Shown: positions 31,529 through 40,478, counted from the stretch's first letter. The stretch is 40,629 bases of DNA from Desulfovibrionales bacterium (GCA_030156255.1 JASGMV010000036.1:1-40629), one strand, 5' to 3'. Numbers and translations: made by a program. Notes: generated from the sequence alone by a model not told the origin.

Positions 31529-32854
31529 ATGAAGTCCAGGAAAGAATTGCCGCGCGTTCAGTCGAACGCCCAAAAGAGCAAGGAAAGCCAGGAGGCCGTC
31601 GGACAGATGGTCTTTGTAGCCCGCCAGCCGGTGATGACGACGAACCGGGACGTTTGGGGTTACGAATTGCTGTTCCGCGGTTCGGGCGAGGCGAACGTCG
31701 CCGCGGTCAAGGATGCGGACATGGCCACCTCGAGCGTCATTGCGGACGGCTTTGTGATGGCCGCCGAAAGCCTGCCCAAGGACCGCAAGGTGCTCATCAA
31801 CTTTCCGGAGCGGCTTTTGGCGGAGGATGCGGCCTTCGCCCTGCCCGCGGATATTTGCGTCATCGAAATCCTTGAGGACGTGCAGGCCGCGCCGGAGGTG
31901 CTGGCCGGACTGCATCGGCTGAAAAAGGCCGGCTACTCGCTGGCGTTGGACGACTACGTGGGGGAGGCCGCGGCCCAGGCCTTTTTGCCCCTGGTGGACA
32001 TCGTCAAGGTGGACATACTGGGGCTTGGCGCGGATCCGGCGCGGTTGGCCGAGGTTGTGGAGAGGCTTCGGCCCCACGGCGTGGAGCTCTTGGCCGAGAA
32101 AGTGGAGGATCGGCCGACCTTCGAGTTGACGGCGAAAATGGGGTTCAACCTTTTTCAGGGATATTTCTTCAGCCGGCCGGAGGTGATACCCGGCCGCAAG
32201 CTTTCAAGCAGCCAGGTTTCCAAGCTGCACCTGCTCAAGGAGCTCTCCAGCCCCGAGTTCGAGGTCGACAAACTGGCCAAGCTGATCCAGTCGGATTTAT
32301 CGTTGAGCTATCGTTTGTTCCGCTACATCAATTCCGCCGGCTACGGCGTGCGGCACAAGGTGGAGACCGTCAGCCGGGCCATCGCCCTGCTGGGAAGGCT
32401 GCAAATCTCCCAGTGGCTCCGGGCCGTGCTGCTTTCGGATTTGAGTCCTACGAAAGAGGCGACGGAGCTGGCCTTCATGTCCGTGCATCGGGCCAGGTTC
32501 CTGGAGTTCATGGCCAAAGGGCCGTTCAAAGGGCGGTTCGAGTCGGAGCGCATGTTTCTGCTGGGGCTTTTTTCTCTTTTGGACGCCCTGTTGGGACAGC
32601 CCATGGACGAAATTTTGGAGCACGTTCCACTGGACAATGCGGGCAAGGACGCCTTAATGGGCAGAAAAAGCCCCGACTTGGGCTATCTTGAGTTCGTTCG
32701 GGCCTATGAACGGGGCGACTGGGAAGACGCCCAGCATATCGCCAACACGCTGGGTTCTCCATTGCAGGAGTCGGATCGCCTGTACATGGAGGCCATGGTC
32801 TGGGCCCACAACATGTTCCGCCTGAAGTCGTCGGGAGAAGGCGCTGGGGCATAG
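31529..32854 (+). CDS. EAL-HDOD (YuxH-type) signalling protein
   Basis: The 441-aa protein has an N-terminal EAL-type domain (about residues 30-225) and an HDOD domain (about 230-430). The EAL signature reads YELLFRG; later positions keep LINFPERLL, VIEILEDV, LALDDYVGE, DIVKVDIL, LLAEKVE and LFQGYFFSRP. Most metal and catalytic residues are present but the loop-6 DDFG is altered (DDYVGE), so c-di-GMP hydrolysis is doubtful. HDOD proteins act in signalling or stress outputs. A GGGGAG site precedes the ATG at 31529, and a strong terminator follows the gene. Confidence 0.88.
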   Translation: MKSRKELPRVQSNAQKSKESQEAVGQMVFVARQPVMTTNRDVWGYELLFRGSGEANVAAVKDADMATSSVIADGFVMAAESLPKDRKVLINFPERLLAEDAAFALPADICVIEILEDVQAAPEVLAGLHRLKKAGYSLALDDYVGEAAAQAFLPLVDIVKVDILGLGADPARLAEVVERLRPHGVELLAEKVEDRPTFELTAKMGFNLFQGYFFSRPEVIPGRKLSSSQVSKLHLLKELSSPEFEVDKLAKLIQSDLSLSYRLFRYINSAGYGVRHKVETVSRAIALLGRLQISQWLRAVLLSDLSPTKEATELAFMSVHRARFLEFMAKGPFKGRFESERMFLLGLFSLLDALLGQPMDEILEHVPLDNAGKDALMGRKSPDLGYLEFVRAYERGDWEDAQHIANTLGSPLQESDRLYMEAMVWAHNMFRLKSSGEGAGA

Positions 32855-32882
32855 AAGAAAAGATGTGCGCCGAAGCGATGCG

Positions 32883-32927
32883 AAAAGGCCCGGGGAGAAA
32901 GGCCGCCTTTCTCCCCGGGCCTTTTTT
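32883..32927. terminator. Strong bidirectional rho-independent terminator
   Basis: A perfect 16-bp stem (32887-32902 with 32906-32921) with a 3-base loop is flanked by AAAA and six T residues. It ends the EAL-HDOD gene. Confidence 0.97.
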
Positions 32928-33054
32928 GAAGCGCGGGATGCATCGCGGGCGCGCCATTGATGCGTCGGGCGGAGTTTTGGTTCAGCGAACATAGCGCCCG
33001 CGCCGGCAAGGCGTGGTATTGCGAACTCGCCATGATCAGCAGGGGCGGCGAGTG

Positions 33055-34584
33055 ATGCCCGCCTTGAGCCGCCGTCCGATGCAACGTGAAAGCGCGCAGG
33101 AGGAATTTTTGCCCGAATCGAGTTTTCAAGACGCCCCGGGAGGGGAGCTCCCCGACCGGACGGTTCGCTATACGCTGATCGCCGTGAACCTCACCGTGCT
33201 CATGTCCACGCTGGACGCGAGCGTCGTCAACGTGGCGTTGCCGTTGCTGGTGAAGGCGCTGAAGACGGATTTCGCGACGATTCAGTGGGTTGTCGTCATC
33301 TACATCATGGTCATCACCAGCCTGCTGCTTTCCGTCTCCCGGCTGGGGGACATGCTCGGCAAAAAGAAGATTTTCAATCTCGGCCTGCTGATTTTTACGC
33401 TCGGTTCGCTGTTGTGCGGCATGGCTCCCGGCGCATGGTGGCTGATTGGCTGCCGGGCGCTGCAGGGGGTTGGGGCGTCCATGAGCCAAGGTCTTGGACT
33501 GGCGCTGGTTACGGAAGCCGTGCCTCCGTCGCGTCGGGGGCGGGCCATCGGCATCGTCGGTGGTACGGTGTCCGTGGGGCTGGCGCTCGGGCCTTCCATC
33601 GGGGGCGTGCTGATCGGCTTGATGGGCTGGCGCTCCATTTTCCTGATCAACGCGCCCTTGGGCGTGTTGGCCTGGTTCATGGTGCGCAGGCACGTGCCGG
33701 ATTTCGCCCCCAGAGAGCGAGGGCAGCGTTTCGACTTGCCGGGCGCCGTCCTTCTTTTCGTTTCCTTGGCCGCCTATTGCTGGGGCATGACCCACGGCCA
33801 GAACATAGGCTTCCTCCATGCGGAGGTGCTTGCTCCGCTGGGAGCGGCGGCCTTGGGAGCTGTGGCGTTTCTCATCGTGGAGAAGCGAGCGGCCCAGCCC
33901 ATGCTGGACCTGTCCCTGTTCGGCAATTCACTGTTTACCATCAATTTGGCTATGGGCGTCATCTGCTTCGTTTCCCTTGCCGGCGTTTTTATTTTGCCTT
34001 TTTATCTGGAGTTGGTGTTGGGATTCGGCCCCATGGCCATGGGGCTCTTGATGATGGGCAGCCCGGTGGGAATGGGGCTGGCCTCCCCGATCGCCGGTTC
34101 GCTGACCGACAAGTTCGGGCCGAGAATCATCACCATCGCCGGGCTTTGCATCATGATCGTCGCCTGCCTTTGCATGGCGACGCTGCAGGCGGATACGCCC
34201 TGGTGGGGATTCATCCTGCGCACCACGCCCTTTGGGCTCGGGATCGGCTGTTTCCAGGCGCCGAACAATACGGCGATCATGGGCGTGGCGCCCAGAGAGC
34301 GCCTGGGCGTGGTCTCCGGCCTGCTGAACTCCTCGCGAACCCTGGGCCAGACTACGGGTATTCCTTTGGCTTGCAGCGTGTTTATCGCTTTTGTCATGAT
34401 GCAGGCGCAGGTCGCGGATCGCACCAACCTGGCGTTGATTCCGCCTGCGGTTCTGGTCAGTGGCCTGCAGAAAACCTATCTGGTCAACGCCGCGCTGATG
34501 CTCTTGACGCTTTTGTTGGCGATCATCGCCCTTCTTGTCGCCAGAAGGCGCGAAGAGAAACGGGTGTCGGCCGTCGGCGAATGA
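33055..34584 (+). CDS. DHA2-family MFS drug exporter (EmrB/QacA type)
   Basis: The protein is about 509 aa with 14 predicted membrane helices. Motif A-like SRLGDMLGKKKIFNLGL follows helix 2, and the motif C-type segment IVGGTVSVGLALGPSIGGVL lies in helix 5. An early LDASVVNVALP is a hallmark of this family (motif D1). It is probably a proton-driven exporter of toxic organic compounds; the substrate is unknown. No membrane-fusion (EmrA) or TetR gene is adjacent. The start at 33055 is chosen for length; ATGs at 33013 and 33079 are in frame and no strong ribosome site decides between them. Confidence 0.9.
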   Translation: MPALSRRPMQRESAQEEFLPESSFQDAPGGELPDRTVRYTLIAVNLTVLMSTLDASVVNVALPLLVKALKTDFATIQWVVVIYIMVITSLLLSVSRLGDMLGKKKIFNLGLLIFTLGSLLCGMAPGAWWLIGCRALQGVGASMSQGLGLALVTEAVPPSRRGRAIGIVGGTVSVGLALGPSIGGVLIGLMGWRSIFLINAPLGVLAWFMVRRHVPDFAPRERGQRFDLPGAVLLFVSLAAYCWGMTHGQNIGFLHAEVLAPLGAAALGAVAFLIVEKRAAQPMLDLSLFGNSLFTINLAMGVICFVSLAGVFILPFYLELVLGFGPMAMGLLMMGSPVGMGLASPIAGSLTDKFGPRIITIAGLCIMIVACLCMATLQADTPWWGFILRTTPFGLGIGCFQAPNNTAIMGVAPRERLGVVSGLLNSSRTLGQTTGIPLACSVFIAFVMMQAQVADRTNLALIPPAVLVSGLQKTYLVNAALMLLTLLLAIIALLVARRREEKRVSAVGE

Positions 34585-34938
34585 TCTCTGCAGGCCGGTC
34601 GCAAGGGCTGCGGAAATATTTCGCGAATCTCGTTGTCCACGTTCGCCGGGAAAAGGCGTTGACGCGCCGTACGCCGCGCCACGCTGCGACGGAAGGCCTG
34701 TAATCCGTCTGGCCGGCGTGAGATCGATGCGGCCGACGCTGAAAAAAAATTGTTGACTTTTAGGAGGTTCTCGGTGAGGACCGGAAGGGACCTTTGTTAT
34801 GTTGCATATGGTCCGCTTGAAGGGACGATCAGCGCGCCGCCATGGACATCGGCGCGAGTCGGACGGCGCCCCCGAGGACTGCTATGAAGCTGCGGCGGGG
34901 CGGCCGCCTTGCTGTAAGAATTCAGGAGGAGACACATC
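34585..34938. other. Intergenic region before the TauE/SafE gene
   Basis: These 354 bases hold no supported gene. A TTGACT hexamer (34753-34758) follows an A-rich run, but no -10 box is found at the right distance. An AGGAGG with a GTG at 34774 would open a 38-codon frame that looks unlike a protein (Arg/Pro rich). Confidence 0.45.
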
Positions 34939-35295
34939 ATGATGGCTGGAGCATTGATGGTGGGCCTTGGAGCCCTTGTCGGTATATTGGCTTCGTTTTC
35001 CGGGCTTGGCGGTGGATTTTTGCTGGTGCCGATTTTGCTTTTCTCGGGCTTCAACGCTCAGAAAGCCGTGGGCACGTCGTTTCTCAGCATTCTGATTATT
35101 TCCATTTCGGCGTTGATCGCCCACAACAAGCTGAGCAACGTGGACTGGAGATTGGGCCTGCTGCTCGGCGTGGGCGGCATCGTTGGCGCTCAAATCGGCG
35201 CCCGCTTGGTGGAAACCGTGCCTACGGATGTATTCAAAAAGATTTTCGCCGTTATTCTGCTGGGCTTGGCTATCTATCTGTTCGTTAAAAAATAA
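34939..35295 (+). CDS. Half-size TauE/SafE-family membrane protein
   Basis: The 118-aa protein has four hydrophobic helices and the TauE/SafE repeat signature: GILASFSGLGGGFLLVPILL at about residues 15-34, then FNAQKAVGTSFLSILI and GLLLGVGGIVGAQIGARL. Full-length members have about 250 residues with two such repeats, so this is a single repeat that could dimerise. The family exports sulfite or sulfoacetate-type anions. AGGAGG precedes the paired ATGs. No second half-gene is adjacent, and a terminator follows directly. Confidence 0.85.
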   Translation: MMAGALMVGLGALVGILASFSGLGGGFLLVPILLFSGFNAQKAVGTSFLSILIISISALIAHNKLSNVDWRLGLLLGVGGIVGAQIGARLVETVPTDVFKKIFAVILLGLAIYLFVKK

Positions 35296-35321
35296 TTCGC
35301 AGAAAGAACGGGCTATTGAAC

Positions 35322-35358
35322 TCCGCATCGGCCAAATCGGTCGATGCGGATTTTTTTT
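35322..35358 (+). terminator. Rho-independent terminator
   Basis: TCCGCATCG (35322-35330) pairs with CGATGCGGA (35342-35350) around an 11-base loop, followed by eight T residues. Confidence 0.93.
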
Positions 35359-35392
35359 GTCGTGTGGATTTTTATATCGTCGTGAGGAGAGA

Positions 35393-35445
35393 CAAAAATT
35401 TTTGAAAGGCGGGCTCGGGGGAAAAAATTTCTTTCCCGGAGAAAT
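35393..35445. repeat. Divergent copy of the dispersed AAAGTTTC-type repeat
   Basis: AAAAATTTTTGAAAGGCGGGC and a GGGGGAAAAAATTTCTTTCC block resemble the arms and GC core of the repeats at 10501-10561 and 40479-40629, with many changes. It lies just after the stop codon of the NtrY-like kinase. Confidence 0.4.
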
Positions 35446-37643
35446 CAATCGATAGGCAATTCGATTACGAAGGTCGCGCCGCGAGGTTCGTTGGGCAGAA
35501 CGCGCACCGTCCCGCGGTGCGCGGTGATGGTGGATTTGACGATGGTCAGGCCGAGGCCGGCGCCGCCTTTTTTTCTGGAAAAGTAGGGCTCGAACAATCG
35601 GGCGCGCTGCTCGGGGTCAAAGCCCGGTCCATTGTCGCTGACTTCGATTTTCAGGATTCCCGCGGGCTCCACGTACTCCACCGAGACCTCGACGGTGGGA
35701 TCGGGCTCCTCCTGCAGGGCCTCCACCGCGTTGGTGAGCAGGTTGATGAGCACCCTGCGCATGCCTTCGCGATCGAAAGGCAGAGGCGGCAGCCCGTCGG
35801 GGATGTTGGACAACCAGCGCACGCGGCGGTGGCTGTTTGCGAACAGGGCCAGGGCTTCGCGGACCAGCGGACCCAGGTCGCCTTGGCGCAGGATCACTTC
35901 CGGGAGTTTGGCGTAGGAGGAGAATTCCGTCGCCATCTCTTGCATCTGCTCCACTTCGTGGACGATAAGCTCCAGGCTCTGGTTGAAGGTCTCGTCGTTG
36001 ACCACCGGCCCGTATTTGCGTTGCACGCGCTGGGCCGAGAGCTTGATGGGCGTTAGCGGGTTTTTGATCTCGTGGGCGATGCGGCGGGCCACCTCGCGCC
36101 AGGCCGCCATGCGCTGCATCTTCTCCAGTTCGGTGATGTCCTCGAACACGGCCACCAGGCTGCCTTCGCGCCCTTTATCCAGTTTGACGGACACCACGTT
36201 CACCAGGAACTTGGCCTGGCGGCCGGCGATGGTCAGGGAAATTTGCCGCTGCCACTGGGAGGCCGGAGACTGGCGCATCTGCTCCAGAACCTCCGCCAGG
36301 AGCCGGCCGTGGTCGCCATGGAGCATCTCCTGGGGCTTGCGGCCTGCAATGGCCTCGCCGTCGATGTGCAGCATGGCCTGGGCCGCGTTGTTGACCGTGC
36401 TCACCCGGCCGTCCGGGTCCAGGGACACCACTCCGGCGGTGATATTGTTCAGGACGGCTTCGATGTATTGTCCGCGCTGGTCGAGTTCGATGTTCTGGAC
36501 CGCCAAGCGGTCGTAGGCGCGCTTGAGGCTGTCGCGGCTTTCCTCCAGATCGGCGGCCATGCGGTTGAAGGACTGGACCAGCAGACCCAGTTCGTCGGCC
36601 GAATGGTCCTCCAGCCGCACGGCCAGGTCTCCCTGTGCGATGCGCTCGGTGCCCAGGGCCAAGGCCTGGACCGGGGAGGAAATTTCCTTGGCCAGCCGGA
36701 ACCCGAACCAGATGGCTCCTAGGATGATCAGCAGCGTCATGATGGCCAGGGTCAGGTACAAGGTCATCTTCCAAGGGTATTTCAAGCTCTTGAGTTTTTT
36801 GTACTCCTCAAGTCCGCGCACCACCTGGTCGAGCTTGAAGAGCAGTCCCTGGCCGATGGACTCCCCGAGCACGAACCAGCCGGTCTGCCCTTCGTCCACG
36901 GGGAGCAGGCCGACGATGAGGTCGTTGCCGGCTTCGGGCATCAGGGTGGACCACCAGCGGGGCTGCTGCTTCAGCGAGCGCCAGTCGATTTTGGCTTTGA
37001 TGGCGGGCCACGCCTGCGCCCAGGGTTCGGTGTCGTGCCAGTTCTGCTCGGCGCCGTCGACGTTGATGACCCCGATGAGGCCCAGATCGTATTCGGTGAG
37101 CTTCTGGGCCAGGAAGAGGTCCATGGACCGGCCGCCCCAGGCGAAGCGCCGCTCCAGGATGGCCTTGACGATATTGTTCCCGCGCCGCTCCAGCCGTTGC
37201 TGGGCCGAGGAGTAGAAGGCGCGCCCCAGCTCCAGGGATTCCTGCATGGATTCTTCGACCTGGTTCTGGAACCAGTAGTCCACCGAACTTTGCACGAACC
37301 GCACCGAGACCAGAAACATGAGCACCGTGGGCACCAGCGACAAACTGATGAACGCAAGCACCAGCTTGGTGCGCAGCCTGGAGCCGAGCATCTTGCGCCG
37401 GCGCTCCAGCAGCAGTTTTACGGCGTTGCGGGCCACGATGAACAGGACCAGCAGCAGAAGAATGAACGTAAAGTTGAGCAGGGCCAGGAAGATGTGGGAG
37501 CCCACGCCCAGGTAGGTGAGCTCCACCCAGGTCAGCAGGATGATGACCGCGAAGCAGAACAGCGCGAGTATCAGCTCCCGTTTGCGGCGCTTGCGCTCCC
37601 GGCGGTCGGTGAAGCCTATTTTGATGGACTGGAGTCCGGACAT
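35445..37643 (-). CDS. NtrY-like sensor histidine kinase
   Basis: The 732-aa membrane kinase has three N-terminal helices (about 25-45, 50-72 and 92-115), an extracytoplasmic region, and another helix near 295-318. A HAMP domain (RLAKEISSPVQALALGTERI), a PAS domain (IEAVLNNITAGVVSLDPDG), a HisKA domain with RRIAHEIKNPLTPIKLSAQR (phospho-His near residue 515) and a HATPase_c domain (LINLLTNAVEAL, VSDNGPGFD, GAGLGLTIV) follow. NtrY relatives often respond to nitrogen or redox state through NtrX. Here DUF4390 is upstream by 4 bases, but no response regulator follows. Confidence 0.92.
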   Translation of the reverse strand: MSGLQSIKIGFTDRRERKRRKRELILALFCFAVIILLTWVELTYLGVGSHIFLALLNFTFILLLLVLFIVARNAVKLLLERRRKMLGSRLRTKLVLAFISLSLVPTVLMFLVSVRFVQSSVDYWFQNQVEESMQESLELGRAFYSSAQQRLERRGNNIVKAILERRFAWGGRSMDLFLAQKLTEYDLGLIGVINVDGAEQNWHDTEPWAQAWPAIKAKIDWRSLKQQPRWWSTLMPEAGNDLIVGLLPVDEGQTGWFVLGESIGQGLLFKLDQVVRGLEEYKKLKSLKYPWKMTLYLTLAIMTLLIILGAIWFGFRLAKEISSPVQALALGTERIAQGDLAVRLEDHSADELGLLVQSFNRMAADLEESRDSLKRAYDRLAVQNIELDQRGQYIEAVLNNITAGVVSLDPDGRVSTVNNAAQAMLHIDGEAIAGRKPQEMLHGDHGRLLAEVLEQMRQSPASQWQRQISLTIAGRQAKFLVNVVSVKLDKGREGSLVAVFEDITELEKMQRMAAWREVARRIAHEIKNPLTPIKLSAQRVQRKYGPVVNDETFNQSLELIVHEVEQMQEMATEFSSYAKLPEVILRQGDLGPLVREALALFANSHRRVRWLSNIPDGLPPLPFDREGMRRVLINLLTNAVEALQEEPDPTVEVSVEYVEPAGILKIEVSDNGPGFDPEQRARLFEPYFSRKKGGAGLGLTIVKSTITAHRGTVRVLPNEPRGATFVIELPID

Positions 37644-37647
37644 GACG

Positions 37648-38217
37648 CTAGTACGTGAAATCCAGGCGATATGTGGTGGGCTGGATGACGTCCCAAGACC
37701 AGAAGAACAGGCTGTACCGGAGCCAGGCCGGAATATCGGACCGGCTCAACCGGATCTCCAGGCGAAGGCTGTAGGAATCTCCGCGCTGCAGGGCGCTCCA
37801 CGAACCCAAGTCCAGGGTGAGTTGATCCCAGGCCTTGTTGAACAGCTCCTGGATGTCCTTGTCTTGCAACGGCTGCTCGCGGCCGGGCAGCTCCAGCACG
37901 TATTCCTTCGTCAAGGCGTCCCAGCGCACCAGGCTGACGAAGTCGGTCGAGGAAATTTTTGCATTGTACCAGAAGTGCTCCTGCACGAGCCGGGCCTGGC
38001 AGCGCAGGCCGAGGGTCGCGCCGGACTCCAGGCTTTGCACGATGCCCTGCACGCCGTCCACGCCCACGCCGAAACGGACCATGATGGAGCCCGCCTGATT
38101 GTCGACCACCAGGTTTTTCAACGTCAGGCTTTGGCACCGGCCCACGGAGGCGAAGGCCAGCAAGGCGAGGCAGACCGCCGACGCGGCGGCTATTCGCAGG
38201 AAGGCGGGCTTACGCAA
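37648..38217 (-). CDS. DUF4390 exported protein
   Basis: The 189-aa protein has an N-terminal signal peptide (RKPAFLRIAAASAVCLALLA) and the DUF4390 pattern: LTLKNLVVDN, FGVGVDGVQGIVQSLESGAT, EHFWYNAKIS and WLRYSLFFWSWDVIQP. DUF4390 genes commonly precede ntrY-like genes, and here the stop is 4 bases before it, so they are one operon. The start is a TTG at 38217 with GAGGGTGATCC before it; an upstream TTG at 38241 would add eight residues but lacks a ribosome site. Confidence 0.82.
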   Translation of the reverse strand: MRKPAFLRIAAASAVCLALLAFASVGRCQSLTLKNLVVDNQAGSIMVRFGVGVDGVQGIVQSLESGATLGLRCQARLVQEHFWYNAKISSTDFVSLVRWDALTKEYVLELPGREQPLQDKDIQELFNKAWDQLTLDLGSWSALQRGDSYSLRLEIRLSRSDIPAWLRYSLFFWSWDVIQPTTYRLDFTY

Positions 38218-38298
38218 AGGATCACCCTCATCAAAGAGCAAGGCTGATGGCCTGTTTCAAGGCGCGTTTCATTCATCCGCCCGGCGGACGGCGCGTCA

Positions 38299-38327
38299 AT
38301 CATATCAACGACCGGCGATTTGTTCAA
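38299..38327 (-). promoter_or_regulatory. Promoter of the DUF4390-ntrY operon
   Basis: Reading leftward: TTGAAC (38322-38327), a 17-base spacer and TATGAT (38299-38304). This is a good housekeeping promoter about 75 bases before the TTG start. Confidence 0.75.
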
Positions 38328-38489
38328 GAAAAAGCGAAACAATCAAGAAAATCGAAATGTTGACGAATCCGATAAGAGCATTTCGGCAAAAAGCCGTCGG
38401 ATGTCGCTCGTCTGTGGACGCGGCCTGTGCCGGAGCGGACTGGCGGAGGCCCTTGGCGGCGCCGAGGAGGCTTGCGCCCGGAGGCGGCT

Positions 38490-39149
38490 TCAGCCGTTCT
38501 GGTTCGGTTCGATGTTGATGAAGTCTTCGGAGGAGAGTAGTTCGTAGCGATGGAGATGCATGTAGAGTTCTCTGCTGATCCAGGCGTCCGTGGCCGCGTA
38601 GACGATCTGCCGGCGGCTGAGGTCCCGGCGGGCCCAGTTGGAGCACTGCGCCCGCTTGGAGATGCGAACGCCCAGCATGTTGGCGGCCATGTTGCGCAGT
38701 CCGTTGGTGCGCAGCTCCAGCCGCTTGGCCGACTCCCCCAGGTCCAGAAAACCGCCCGGGGCGAACTCCCGGACGCGCCACAGCTCCCGGACGTCGTCGC
38801 GCACGGCCACGCCGGCCTTGACCACGGTCTGGTTGGTCATCAGTTCGACGAGCGTGTCGGGCAGGCCGATCTGGTTGAGCTGGATGAGGCAGGCGAAGCT
38901 GCGGGTGGCGAGCTGCAAGAGCGCCGGAGGGGGATGCGACACGCCCTTTTTGAACGAGGGTCGGGTCTCGGTGTCGAAACCCAGAATATCCTCGCCCTTC
39001 AGCCGGTCCAGGGCCTCGACGAGTTCTTCGGGACGTTGGACCAAAAGGATTTCACCCTCGTAGCGTTTCAAGGGCAGGGCGTTGATATCGTCTTTGGTCA
39101 GGTCTCTGCGTAGGTGTTGCAGGTGTTTGTGTGGCTCCGGAGACGACAT
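38490..39149 (-). CDS. DEDD-type 3'-5' exonuclease (RNase D-like)
   Basis: The 219-aa protein has the exonuclease motifs of the DnaQ/RNase D superfamily: ILGFDTETRPSF (motif I, with Asp and Glu), VVKAGVAVRDDVREL (motif II) and a motif III-type YAATDAWISRELY, the DEDDy arrangement. It is short, with no HRDC domain, unlike full RNase D. It probably trims RNA or DNA ends in the cytoplasm. The ATG at 39149 has no good ribosome site; the AAGGAG upstream is 21 bases away and is instead well placed for another ATG (39163) in a different frame. Confidence 0.87.
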   Translation of the reverse strand: MSSPEPHKHLQHLRRDLTKDDINALPLKRYEGEILLVQRPEELVEALDRLKGEDILGFDTETRPSFKKGVSHPPPALLQLATRSFACLIQLNQIGLPDTLVELMTNQTVVKAGVAVRDDVRELWRVREFAPGGFLDLGESAKRLELRTNGLRNMAANMLGVRISKRAQCSNWARRDLSRRQIVYAATDAWISRELYMHLHRYELLSSEDFINIEPNQNG

Positions 39150-39191
39150 AATTTTGTATTCATCGGTTGACTCCTTAAGGGCTAGTTCAAA

Positions 39192-39737
39192 ATGGAGAAA
39201 AGGGCAAGGATAGCTTTGGCGTCGGTCGCGGCCGCCGCGTTGCTGGCCGCGGCCGGGGCGGGCTGGACAGGCGCTGCGCGCGGGTTTCCGGACGTGCTTC
39301 CGGGCATGGACCGCGAGGCCGTTTTGGCCGTGCGCAACCAGACCTCGAAGAACTGCGGCCGCACCGGCGGCCAGGAGTGCCTGGCTTTCGAGTCCCGATT
39401 GGCGGGGCAGGACATGATGCTGTTTTGTTTTTTCGAGGACGGCCGGCTGGCGGAGGCGGTCTGGGCCGCCAGGCGTCCATTGGACCGCATGTCGGGCCAG
39501 AAGGCCTATGACAGTCTTGTGCGCGAGCTGACCGACGCCTACGGTCCGGCGGACCAGACGTTCTGGACGCCGTTTTCGCCGGAGAGCGGCCCGGACGCCC
39601 TGGGCAAGGCCTGGCGGCAGGGACCGTTCTCCCTGTCCAGCGAGTGGCGCAGAGGCGGGCTGGCCCTGCGCGCCTTCGCCCGCGGCCGCGGCGAACGCGT
39701 GGAGATCGGCGTGGAGGTCCTCCCGGCGAAACGCTGA
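39192..39737 (+). CDS. Predicted membrane-anchored or exported protein, unknown function
   Basis: The 181-aa protein begins with a basic residue cluster and a hydrophobic Ala-rich segment (RIALASVAAAALLAAAGAG), a signal peptide or anchor. The rest is a soluble domain with Cys in NCGRTGGQECLAF and LFCFFEDGR and a C-terminal RVEIGVEVLPAKR. Its layout (CxxC-like pair, then a strand and an ELTDAYGPAD helix) is loosely like the exported protein at 13592-14443, which suggests a shared fold, but no family is recognised. It diverges from the exonuclease gene. Confidence 0.7.
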   Translation: MEKRARIALASVAAAALLAAAGAGWTGAARGFPDVLPGMDREAVLAVRNQTSKNCGRTGGQECLAFESRLAGQDMMLFCFFEDGRLAEAVWAARRPLDRMSGQKAYDSLVRELTDAYGPADQTFWTPFSPESGPDALGKAWRQGPFSLSSEWRRGGLALRAFARGRGERVEIGVEVLPAKR

Positions 39738-39837
39738 GTCGGCGAGGGCTCAGAGCTTTACGACCATTCTCGCCATGGTGTGTGTTGGCTGCGAGACGAT
39801 GGGATCGGTTTCCCATGCCCGGGCTGTGTCGCCGGCG

Positions 39838-40296
39838 TCAGGCCGTGGCCAGCAGCGTTCTGGGCGTGTGGCGCAGCGGCTGGGCCAGCGTTTCGGCGTA
39901 GGCGGCCATGACTTGGCGGCGCTTGAGGGCGCCGGGCGATCCGGCGCTGAGGTTCAAGGGGGCCTCCGCAACGTCGTCCGTCGGCGCGCCGAGTGCGTCA
40001 AGCATCTGACCTCGGACGGCTTCGGCGTCCAGGGCGTCCTTGAAGGAAGTGGCCGCCAGCGTTGTCTTGGCGCGATTGTTGCTTCTGGATTCGTCAGACT
40101 CGACGGATGCGTCGGGATTGAGCTGGTAGTCCTCGGAGGAGTACTCGAAGCCCAGCTTGCCAAGGGAAAAGCCGATGCGCGTCTTACGCACACGGCCCGT
40201 CGCGGAGACCGGAGCGTTTTGCCGGCTCTCGCTTGGCGCCTCGAAGGGAAGGGCTTGCTCCCCCAGGCGAAGATAGGAGTCCGCGCTGATGCGCAT
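39838..40296 (-). CDS. Hypothetical protein, unknown function
   Basis: The 152-aa protein has no Cys, signal peptide or membrane segment. It is Ser/Ala-rich and probably partly disordered, with short conserved-looking stretches (GRVRKTRIGFSLGKLGFEYS near residue 34, LKRRQVMAAYAETLAQPL near the end). The C-terminal YxxxLxQ style appears in some small proteins of the sulfate reducers, but I cannot name a family. A promoter-like sequence lies about 140 bases upstream, and its GC use is like its neighbours. Confidence 0.6.
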   Translation of the reverse strand: MRISADSYLRLGEQALPFEAPSESRQNAPVSATGRVRKTRIGFSLGKLGFEYSSEDYQLNPDASVESDESRSNNRAKTTLAATSFKDALDAEAVRGQMLDALGAPTDDVAEAPLNLSAGSPGALKRRQVMAAYAETLAQPLRHTPRTLLATA

Positions 40297-40439
40297 GTTC
40301 CCCCCCGGGACATGGCGAAAAGGTCCGGCTGCTCCTGTCGGCCAATCCGCGGGGCTCCACGCTTTTCCTCACATGCAACACATCTGATTTTCAGGGAAAA
40401 GCGCCTGCCGACCTCCTTCCCTGGAGGGCGCGTATCTTA

Positions 40440-40468
40440 TATATAATACATTCGGAGAAATCAGGCAA
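40440..40468 (-). promoter_or_regulatory. Candidate promoter for the 152-aa gene
   Basis: Reading leftward: TTGCCT (40463-40468), a 17-base spacer and TATATA (40440-40445), with further AT-rich bases downstream. The leader would be about 135 bases. Confidence 0.5.
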
Positions 40469-40478
40469 GCCTTTGCTT

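Noticed and set aside
31529-32854. Calling the EAL-HDOD protein an active c-di-GMP phosphodiesterase
   Set aside because: The EAL motif is ELL and loop 6 is altered, so activity is not supported by sequence alone.
34774-34889. A 38-codon GTG frame with an AGGAGG site
   Set aside because: Its composition is Arg/Pro/Gly-rich with no protein-like pattern, and no promoter is found at a suitable distance.
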